Made by a program: the position numbers and the translations under genes
Source: Chrysaora quinquecirrha
Taxonomy: Eukaryota > Cnidaria > Scyphozoa > Semaeostomeae > Pelagiidae
Length of the DNA stretch: 64,000 nt
Assembly: GCA_014526335.1 (NCBI GenBank)
Contig: JACTAT010000059.1
Coordinates: 5,008,325 to 5,072,324, forward strand
Direction: 5' to 3'
Notes under the pieces: generated by a model
Databases searched by the model: none
Seen by the model: only the letters and a program-made list of their open reading frames with translations
Told to the model about the DNA's origin: nothing
Part shown: piece after piece, positions 23,752 through 32,208 of the stretch
Numbering within the stretch: the stretch's first letter is position 1
Layout of the letters: each line of letters starts with the position of its first letter

Positions 23752-24127
23752 TGGTGGCCCATGTTTGCCATTCGAAATTTTTCAAAAATCTTATGATTTT
23801 TGACTTTTATAACTTTTCTTTTATCATTTTCACTCGAATTTTTTTATTTTTTTCTTAAATTAATTTTTTCTTTTATTTTCATTTGAAAAATTTTGTTTTT
23901 TTTCTTACAAATTTTTGTTTTCTTTAAATATTTTTTTTTTCGAAAATATCTAAATTTAAATTTTATTCTTTTCATATTTTTTTATTTTTATTTTAAATTC
24001 AAATTGAAAAACTTTTTTGCATCACTAATAAAAAAACCGTCAAAAAGTTTTTTCTCGATATTTTTTATGCAAAAGAAAAATCACCGCAAGCCCAGGTTTG
24101 CCATAGTATACCAGCATCCTTTGCGCG
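23752..24127 (+). repeat. Left terminal inverted repeat of the alpha-kinase transposon
   Basis: About 376 bp, very T-rich. It matches the reverse complement of 28885-29272 almost throughout, apart from a small indel in the poly-T part. A 15-mer at its outer edge (GCCCATGTTTGCCAT, 23757) recurs with one change at its inner edge (GCCCAGGTTTGCCAT, 24090). The transposase ATG is 30 bp inside. Confidence 0.92.
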
Positions 24128-24156
24128 CAGTAGCAGCAGCAACAACATAAGACAAG

Positions 24157-27056
24157 ATGGCGGCTGCAGGAAAGGGTTACTTTCGGAATGATCAGTGGAA
24201 AGAAAACAACAAACTTCGTGAAGACCTCAAACAGTACATCGCACAAGGCTTGCATAGGCAGGAAATTCTCGATTTTATGGAGCGCGACTACCAACAGTAT
24301 GCTTGGAGTTTACGGTCCCTAGATAGGCGATGTGATTACTTCGGTATCAAAAGACATGATAAAGCCGTTACAGTGGATCAGTTGCGAACAGCAGTTCAAG
24401 ATGAACTGGATGGTCCTGGGAAACTCCTCGGCTACCGTGCAATGCATGTAAAGATAAGACAGGTACATAAGTTGAATGTACCACGACATGCAGTCCATAA
24501 TATGATGTTTGATCTTGATCCAGATGGCCTTGAGAATCGGGCCCTTACAAACAGAAAGAGAAAAAGGTTGGCAGGGAAATTTGTCACAAGGGGGCCAAAT
24601 TGGGTTCATTCATTGGACGGACATGCAAAACTTATGGGGTATCAGAAAAGCACATTCCCTTTAGCCATATATGGTTGCTTAGATTCTGCAAGCAGAAAAC
24701 TTCTCTGGCTGAAAATTTGGACAACTAATTCTGACCCCAAGATTGTAGGAAGATGGTATTTTGAACATCTCTATGAGACAAAGATAATCGCCCAAAACTT
24801 AAGAATCGACAAGGGCACTGAAACAGGGGACATGGCCACGATGCATGCATTTCTGATGTCAGAGCTAGGTGCAGAAGATCCTGTTTCGTCAGTCGTGTAT
24901 GGTCCATCAACATCAAATCAGGTAAAAACTACTTTCAAGATAAAATAGAAAATGTGAACTTCTGTGGTTTTAATTTATTAAATGAGCAAATAAAACAGAT
25001 TTAAATTAACTCTACTATCTATATAAGCTGATACAACTACTCTGTTTGTGGCAAGGCCTGTAGAATAACATAACAACATAACTTTAAATTTAAGTCAATA
25101 TAACATTAATTAGGATATAATTAAAAACATGAACATACGAATAAGATAAAATATGAAATTTCAAAATTGATTTGGCACTACATAGGCATGTTCATTCAGA
25201 AATGTGGTTAGTATTTCTAAGGTTACGATATTAATGCTGAATCATAATGCACAGTTGAAGACTCGTATGATTATACATACTCTTTTATGTTCGAGAGAAA
25301 CAGACTCGCTAGTTTCGATTCTGTTGTTCTATGGTTTTCTTTAACAATGGAGAACAATAGAAATTTAAGAAACTCCTTACTAGTAGAGCCCGAGCTAGGT
25401 TTCTGATATAAAAACGTGTAAATTAAACAGTCTCACAAAAAGTAATACTTCCCATCCCCATTCCATTTTCACATAGTTGTAGGGTTGTAGGGTTTCTGTG
25501 AGTAAATAACATTCAGATGTTACCACTGAAAATGGGTGTTAACATTTCCAAACTTTTGTTTTGGTAAACACATTTCACAAACTACCTTATACCCTTTGTT
25601 ACAACTAACATGTTACCCTTTATAAGAAAATTAAACATTTTTTATCTTTACACAATACATTCTTGTTATTTACCCCCAGATAGAAAGATGGTGGCGTGAA
25701 CTACATGAACGCCTGGAGCTATATTATAAAGAACAGCTCAAGTACTTGAAGGATCAGCTCTTTTATGATCCGCAAAGTCAAGATGACAGGTAAGGTCCTT
25801 TTGTTGAAAAAGTATGCTTAAATATGTTTTCAGAATGTACGTTTAAATTTTTCTATTTTTCTAATGAATCTTTTAAGAAGCATGTAAAACTACTCTCTAG
25901 TCTCTAATAGACGTCCTCTGCTTGTTAATTTTATAAAATTTTCCACCGGAAAGTCTTATTTCAGCCCCGCTTATTAATTTGAGTTTCAAGCAAGACAAGA
26001 GTTGCACTACCAAAATCTATGAACCCAACTAAGATTCAGAATTTTATGAAATCCATAAAGTTACAAGTATTGCATTTTAATTGTATTTTAACATCTTACT
26101 GTTGTTGCTACTTTCTGGTCTCTAGTAGATGTCCCCTTCTGATATGATTTTAGAAAATTTTCCTAGGACATTCATATTCGAACCCTGGCCAGTCTCTTGA
26201 GGACTGTGGGGAAAACATTATTTTTGATGTTATCCATGCTGTTTTTTATTTATTATAAGTTTTGGGGCCTCAGAAATCTTCTTGAGGACTGTGGGGATGT
26301 ATACATACCAGTTCTTCAACATGAGCTTAACACTTTCAGAGAAAAAATTTGGAACTGTCACAGAATTCGACAGCAGAAGAACGTGAATTTGCCAACAGGA
26401 GTTCCAGACCATATCTACAGTTTCCCGACAGAATATGGGCTGGAAGAATGTGGTATGACAAACTAAACTCTTTACAACCTTTGAAAACTAAATGTGTATA
26501 ACCAGGCATCTGATCTTAAAATTAACAATAAAAAAGTGACTACAATTTCACTTTGAAATCTTTCATATTTTGAGAAAAATGCCTGTCTGCAGCTTCCTAA
26601 ATTGAAATTGTCATACTTGAAGGCATACAGATTCAGGGACATAGGAAGCATCTTAAAATTAGGGGGCACAACACTTTAGGGAACTTTTGCCGCTAGAAAT
26701 GCACTTTCAACCATGTTGGATTTGCAAGTTTTTGTTGCAAAAAGAAGGACAGTTTTTGTTTATTGCACCCTGTGCCGTCCTGCTGAATCCTTGAGCAGAT
26801 TATTATATAAATATTGAAATTTGCCTTGAAAGCAGAGCTTATTCATTCATTGTGATTTCTTACAGGTACTCCAATAACTGAAAATATGCTGAGACAAGTG
26901 GCAGGAATATCTCGTGTTTATGACGTTGATGACAACTTTCTTCCAGAGAGGTTCATGGAAAAGTGCAAGCAAATTATTGAAAAGCCAGAGGATATCAAAC
27001 CTAAGGAATGTGTCAATGCATTCCTATATTTAAAGGAACAATATAATGCACATTAG
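24157..27056 (+). CDS. Transposase with integrase core domain (DDE type), four exons
   Basis: Predicted to cut and join the transposon ends. Exons 24157-24921, 25680-25789, 26274-26452 and 26866-27056 join in phase by GT-AG junctions to give 414 residues. The ATG context is strong (GACAAGATGG). The N-terminal part (about residues 15-65) looks like a helix-turn-helix region (GLHRQEILDFMERDY, SLRSLDRRCDYFGIKR). The integrase core has an acidic triad: Asp in VHSLDGHAKL, Asp in RIDKGTETGD, and Glu in STSNQIERWWRELHERL, where the last block spans the exon 1-2 junction. A conserved C-terminal part includes GVPDHIYSFP, YGLEECG and KECVNAFLYLKE. All exons are open, so it is potentially active. The third exon starts at the CAG before AAATCTTCTTG, the only acceptor that keeps phase. 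Confidence 0.87.
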
Positions 27057-27070
27057 TCTAGTCTACTATA

Positions 27071-27361
27071 CCGGGTGACTCAGAAAAAGTACCGCTGTTT
27101 GCAGAGCTATATTTTAAACTTGATAGGATCCTGATCCAGGTTTTTCATATTATCGTAAATGAATTGAAGCTGTATTTGATAAAATAAGACGTTTTTCTTT
27201 TTGCAAATTAAAAGTCTTAGAGTTGTGGTACAGGTACGTTTGATGTCTTAAAATCTAAGTTAGCCTTTAGCCTTTCGCTAATATAATTAACCTTGATCAT
27301 GAGCGCATATAATTTTAAATATAGCTCTGAAAACAGCGGTACATTTTTCTGAGTCACCCGG
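27071..27361. mobile_element. TA-flanked MITE nested between the two transposon genes
   Basis: The left CCGGGTGACTCAGAAAAAGT and the right counterpart ATTTTTCTGAGTCACCCGG are inverted repeats extending about 45 bp. TA follows and precedes the ends (27069-27070, 27362-27363). It is 291 bp and non-coding. The termini look mariner-like. Confidence 0.8.
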
Positions 27362-27440
27362 TATGTTTGTGAATTAAGTGGACATCACAAATCCCAGTTT
27401 GTATTGTAACTCGAACATTGCACACTTACAAATAAATGGA

Positions 27441-28796
27441 TCAACACTTTTCAAGTTCAGGTAACTTAAGACCTTTGCAAAATTCATTACATTTGTGAGA
27501 ACTTGCAAATGTATCAATGGCATAAGACGCAAGGTTACCTGCACAAAATAAGTATTCATCATCTTCTTGTAACTTGGTTGTGGCGACCTCAGGATCCATC
27601 AACAGGTGGTCACAACCTTGAATATCAACCACCATTAGCTTCCTTTGTGATTTTTCGTATGAAAAATGTACAAATGCACTTGATTTTCGGGAAATGAGTG
27701 TTTGGGTACTTGTGATTGCTCCTGTGTTGTTGATGTGCTTCTCAAATGTCCCATCAATAAATTTCTCAATCGTGGCATATTCTTTTGATGGCAGTTGACA
27801 TAGATAGACATCATTGTATTTGAATGGGCATCCAAAGTTTTTTAATTTATTTTCTGCAGCACTCTGTTCAAATTTTGCAGCAAAGTGTTGAGCCAAACAG
27901 TTCATTTGAACGCATCGTTTTGCTTGCAACTCTGGAGTCTGTCCAAGTTTTTCTATGCATGTCAGTGTGTCTGTTTTGTACTTTTTTATCACCCATTGCC
28001 CTTGAAATTTTTCACATGATCCAACTGCCTTGTAAGCTTTGCGAAATCCACCCTCGGCAAATGGTTGCTCATCAATTGATAATTGAATAGGTTGTGGAGC
28101 AGTTGACCAGGTTTGCAAACCAAAATCAAATGTGAAGATATCAATCGTTGTTAGCTCCTTTGATATTACCTTCCCTAACTGTAGCATCTGGGATATTGAG
28201 ATGCTTTTAGGAATATCAATTTTCGTTGCTAGCTGGTTATGATGAAATGTTGGTTTGTTTACTTCTTCACTTGATACAGACAATTTAGGAGCTGGGACAC
28301 TGACACTGTGCTTCGGCCTTTTTTTATTTTTGAAGTGCAACGACTCCTCATCACTTATGTCACTTTCTATGTGACTTGCAGAAAAAAGCTCCTCCATGGG
28401 ATTGCTTTTCTTAAGAAATCTGATATGTATAAGCTTCAGGTTGGGGATCTGAGAAATAGAATTGCAAGAAGGGCCTTGCTCCCCAGCAAGAATATCGCAA
28501 TAGTAGCCTGAACCAATTTTTTTCTTGAAGTGCTCGTTACATGTTCTCTTGATCTCATCAAAGGTTAAATCTGCCTTCCCATAAGGGACAAACTCTCTGG
28601 GGCCCACGCGGCTGAATTTCTGCGCTTTCCCAGATACAGAGGCACTAAGTCTTTGGACAGTAATGGCATCGTTGGTCACTGCACCTTCATCTTTTCTGCG
28701 GTCTGTGGTACTGTTCCTTTTTTTATTTATATCACGTTTGGCAGCTATCTTCTTTGCGAAATTCTTCCACTTGTTTTGGTCATCTTCCTCCGCCAT
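27441..28796 (-). CDS. Alpha-kinase (atypical protein kinase) carried by the transposon
   Basis: Single-exon, 451 residues, predicted to phosphorylate Ser/Thr on unknown targets. The N-terminal 60 residues are basic (KKIAAKRDINKKR). A middle segment of unknown role contains VGPREFVPYGKADLTF and GYYCDILAGEQGPSC. The alpha-kinase domain spans about residues 225-445. It has the nucleotide-binding glycines PFAEGGFRKAY, the catalytic lysine candidate in QWVIKKYK, TIEKFIDGTFEKHINN, FVHFSYEKSQRKLMVVDIQG and the C-terminal zinc-site pattern SSHKCNEFC. Where eEF2K-type kinases have a GxGNLG loop, this one reads CAGNLAS, a possible change in substrate or nucleotide handling. The start codon is 88 bp inside the right inverted repeat. 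The gene runs convergently to the transposase. Confidence 0.88.
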   Translation of the reverse strand: MAEEDDQNKWKNFAKKIAAKRDINKKRNSTTDRRKDEGAVTNDAITVQRLSASVSGKAQKFSRVGPREFVPYGKADLTFDEIKRTCNEHFKKKIGSGYYCDILAGEQGPSCNSISQIPNLKLIHIRFLKKSNPMEELFSASHIESDISDEESLHFKNKKRPKHSVSVPAPKLSVSSEEVNKPTFHHNQLATKIDIPKSISISQMLQLGKVISKELTTIDIFTFDFGLQTWSTAPQPIQLSIDEQPFAEGGFRKAYKAVGSCEKFQGQWVIKKYKTDTLTCIEKLGQTPELQAKRCVQMNCLAQHFAAKFEQSAAENKLKNFGCPFKYNDVYLCQLPSKEYATIEKFIDGTFEKHINNTGAITSTQTLISRKSSAFVHFSYEKSQRKLMVVDIQGCDHLLMDPEVATTKLQEDDEYLFCAGNLASYAIDTFASSHKCNEFCKGLKLPELEKC

Positions 28797-28884
28797 TATT
28801 GATGCAGACTACCTTCTTGAAATAGGCCTTATCCTTTTCCTCGCCTCATTCCTCTGCCTCCCTCTCGCGTTCTCGCCCCAACTT

Positions 28885-29272
28885 CGCGCAAAGGATGCTG
28901 GTATACTATGGCAAACCTGGGCTTGCGGTGATTTTTCTTTTGCATAAAAAATATCGAGAAAAAACTTTTTGACGGTTTTTTTTATTAGTGATGCGAAAAA
29001 TTTTTTCAATTTGAATTTAAAATAAAAATAGAAAAATATGAAAAGAATAAAATTTAAATTTAAATATTTTCGAAAAAAAAAGAAAAACAAGAAATATTCA
29101 AAGAAAACAAAAATTTGTAAGAAAAAAAACAAAATTTTTCAAATGAAAATAAAAGAAAAATTAATTTAAGAAAAAAATAAAAAAATTCGAGTGAAAATGA
29201 TAAAAGAAAAGTTATAAAAGTCAAAAATCATAAGATTTTTGAAAAATTTCGAATGGCAAACATGGGCCACCA
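28885..29272 (-). repeat. Right terminal inverted repeat of the alpha-kinase transposon
   Basis: About 388 bp, the reverse complement of 23752-24127 with few differences, mainly a short indel in the homopolymer-rich core. The same two 15-mers are present: ATGGCAAACATGGGC at 29253 and ATGGCAAACCTGGGC at 28908. Confidence 0.92.
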
Positions 29273-29274
29273 TA

Positions 29275-29520
29275 CAAGTCAAGGCTGGACATAAGAAAAC
29301 ACTTTTTCTCACAGAGAGTCATCAATGAATGGAATTCATTGAAAAAAGAAATAGTAAATGCTGATAATGTACTGAATTTTGAAAAACTATATGACAGTTT
29401 CCGTCGCGATGAAAAATCTAACTTTTGTACTAACTGATTAATTTAAATGCTTAAACTCAGGGTTTTATAGGCGTTAGCCTTTTAGCCCCTTAATTACATT
29501 TATATTATATTATATTATTA
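29275..29520 (+). pseudogene. LINE fragment, 3' part with end of reverse transcriptase ORF
   Basis: The frame resumes as KSRLDIRKHFFSQRVINEWN, the family C-terminal block, and ends at the TGA at 29435-29437. A short 3' UTR and an AT-rich tail with repeated TTATA units follow near 29495-29515. Together with 23309-23749 this is one LINE copy split by the DNA transposon. Roughly 100 or more codons normally found between the two parts are absent. Confidence 0.85.
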
Positions 29521-29608
29521 TTATGATATGGGGGAGAGGGGGCTTTGACAAAGGGGAGCTGCTTTAAAAGCTTCAAAGTGTCTCTATAATTTTGGCCAAG
29601 ATTGTAGA
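29519..29608. repeat. Inverted-repeat partner of 20311-20400
   Basis: Carries AGCTGCTTTAAAAGCTTCAA, then AGTGTCTC and TTTTGGCCAAGATTG, the reverse complement of 20311-20400. The LINE tail stops directly against it, so the LINE may have inserted into or beside this terminus. Confidence 0.6.
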
Positions 29609-29892
29609 TATAAAACATAGTTGTCTTTTGTTCTGCGACGCTGTGTTTCCATCTCAAGTTTATTACTTTATTAGAGCCTCAAGACAGGCAGTCAGTAGAC
29701 TTGTCTTTTTTTTATTATCTTACGCAATGGTCTTAATCAATGGTATGAAGCACTGAAGACACTAGAGGTCAAACTGGTACTGTCTTCAGTGAGGCAGAAT
29801 AACTCAAACCGTACGAAGGGCAAAAAGAGGATTTAGCAACAAAGATCAAAACCGGTAAATTGTTGAGTAAACAATGAAAATATTGGCGTTAC

Positions 29893-30193
29893 CATATGTC
29901 TTTGGTAGTATGCTTCTTCTATCCTGCTTGGTATAACTTCTGGCTGCCCATGCATCGCAGACACAACTTGCGGAAATGCTAGTGCTCCTGATATTGGTAG
30001 CGGACTAAAAGAAACTGCTCCAGAGGCTATGTGGTGCACAGGAAGCATCGGGTACGGAGAATGAAGGTAAGGCGGCGCGGAAGCCATTGGATTTTGCTGA
30101 TGTTGCTGCTGAATGCAAGAGCAGCTCCGAGAACTATAGCCACTCGGTAAACCTTGGCAACTGCACGGTTGAAGAACAGGTCCTGGCCCGTCA
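29893..30193 (-). CDS. Internal exon of an unidentified Gln/Pro/His-rich protein
   Basis: 301 nt bounded by an acceptor (TTCATTCACACACAG) and a donor (GTAACG). The open frame is low-complexity but exon-like: CSCIQQQHQQNP, PPYLHSPYPMLPVHH, and the more conserved-looking IPSRIEEAYYQRHM at the end. I do not recognise the family. The upstream partner may be 32128-32208, but their phases do not join directly, so at least one exon is missing between them. No downstream exon was found. Confidence 0.4.
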
Positions 30194-32127
30194 CTGTGTG
30201 TGAATGAACAAAGCACTCATGATTATTTAAAATGAAGTGAAACAAGCGAAATATTGTACAAGTTTATTTGAGGACGAATAACTGAAACACAACTGAACAT
30301 ACTGAGTTTTTTGTTTGACGCCTCTAATTATAAATGTCAGAATAGACATAAAAACAATATGGAAAATATAAACTGAAATGGGTCGGGATGCACCAGTTAC
30401 AAATGTGAAACTGGAATAATGCAGTTTCTTAACACCAATCAGCTCAAGGGATATAGCGAGATAACTATTAAACCAGCGAGATTTAGCTTTCTTGTAAACG
30501 AGTAGAGATCGAAATTACATAAAATTAAGATTCCCAAAAGTTTTGTTGGCTGATGTGAAGACACTCAAAGTATTTTTCTTTCTTATTTCGATTTAGTTAT
30601 ATTTACACAGGTACATTATATCAATATAATGGACTGTTGAAATGCCTTTTGACTATTAATGCAGCAACAAAAAAATTTTTTTTCAAGTAAAACGTTGAGA
30701 ACATTTTTACACTTGGGTCGAGTCGAGAGCTGTCAAAGAAGGTTTAACCATCTTCAAATCCATGGTCTTACTTTGCTCAACATTTCTACTGTTTGAGGTG
30801 TTTATGACCAAATTTCTAAGCCAACAAGAACATTTGAACACCTCCCTTCCTTTCCCACTAAAGTTGACCAGATGCAGGCGGAGAATAGAGAAAACCTCTT
30901 TTGCTTTGTCCCTAGAGCATGGAATTGAGTTCCTCCACTCGTTAATTGTTGAGATCATTTTCACACAATAAATCAACTTCTCTTAACTAAGTCAAGAGCA
31001 TTTAAACAGAATTTAAGACTGTTTTTTGTTAAAGACATGTTTAATAAAAACAACTTTATGTTTTTGGCTGGAAAAAGCGTCAATATTAGCGTCTATCTAT
31101 TCATACATCATTCCTCAAACACCCTTTTCCTCAAAAGCGACTAAGGTTACGATAAAAGAGCTTACAAATAAACAGTAGAATTATGGACAGTGTCTCTAAT
31201 GCTAGTGAGCATAGCTATAAGAGTGGATATTACACATGGTCAGCAAAGAATATGTAAACATGTCTTTTTCTTTTGTTATATAGCCATAGGAACAGTTTGA
31301 GGGATACGCTATATCCAAGAGTACATTATAGAAGAGAAATGTTAGTGCTCTATGACTGGAAATTGTTTACTAAATGAATAGCATTGAAAACACAAACCTC
31401 ATTGATGGGCAACAGGGTTGATGTCTTGAACATATTGCTGGGTTATAGTTACAATCATATGTTGAAGAATGTGGTCTTCTACAATCTGACTGAGCTACCG
31501 CCTGATGATAGATTCTTGGTTCATGAGTTTGACAGCATTGAGGACAAGGGCTCTAAGGGAAAACGTTATGTTGATAGTAACATTTACCTACAAATTGAAT
31601 TCAAGTCAGAAAATGGTCCTTATTACTATTACAGGCGTCACTGAGGATTGTAGATAGCAGATAACAGGCTGTTAGAGGTGATATGGGAAAATGAATAGAA
31701 ATTCTGTACATTGTGGATATTGCCTTCAATTATCCAAAAACTATGTATTTTTGCTTTTTTACTTGTAATATATTCTCCCAAGAGAAGCCAAATTCAATGA
31801 ACTCATCCAGGAAGGTTCCTATGTTTTTTTCTCAGAGATAACAGTGATTCAAACTTTTGTTTTACAGATCTGCGGAAATGTGACAAAAAATTGTAAACAC
31901 GTGGAATGTGAGCGGGCAATGGGGTAATGTAATGACCTTGGATCTCTGGACCTGCTGGACCCATCTCAATGATCCTGTAAATACCCCCAATCCCCAGTGT
32001 CTCTTGAACTACTACAATAAACTAGAAAAATTCTGCACCATCTATCACTTTTTGTCATTGTGTCCAAAGCTGACTGGATTTGCAGGCAAATTTTCATAAA
32101 ACTCTTTTATAGATTTCCATACATTAC
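30194..32127. other. Spacer or intron with two unexplained open frames
   Basis: A minus-strand frame at 30707-30976 (contains NEWRNSIPCSRDKAKEV) and a plus-strand frame at 31384-31644 (contains NLTELPPDDRFLVHEF, ends YYYYRRH) look less random than the surroundings. Neither resembles a family I know. They may be worn transposon genes. Confidence 0.3.
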
Positions 32128-32208
32128 CTTTCTATCAGGTGCATACTGTACTGGGAAGGATGGTAGAGGCTCCTGAACATAGCCATGATGCATGCTGTGA
32201 GAGGACAT
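32128..32208 (-). CDS. Possible 5' coding exon of the Gln/Pro/His-rich gene
   Basis: An ATG at 32208 opens MSSHSMHHGYVQEPLPSF, then PVQYAPDRK, and reaches a good donor (AAAG/GTAATG) in phase 0. Its composition (His, Pro, Tyr, Gln) is like the exon at 29893-30193. Confidence 0.35.

Larger units (their letters stand above)
23752..29272. mobile_element. 5.5 kb DNA transposon carrying an integrase-type transposase and an alpha-kinase
   Basis: The two ends are long inverted repeats (23752-24127 and 28885-29272) starting TGGTGGCCCATGTTTGCCAT. Each is flanked by TA (23750-23751 and 29273-29274), consistent with a TA target duplication. Inside are two convergent intact genes: a DDE-type transposase on the plus strand and an alpha-kinase on the minus strand. 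A 291 bp MITE sits between their 3' ends. The element interrupts a LINE. Similar arm sequences and open frames suggest a fairly recent insertion. I cannot assign the superfamily with certainty; the transposase resembles eukaryotic IS3-like (IS3EU) integrase-core proteins. Confidence 0.88.
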
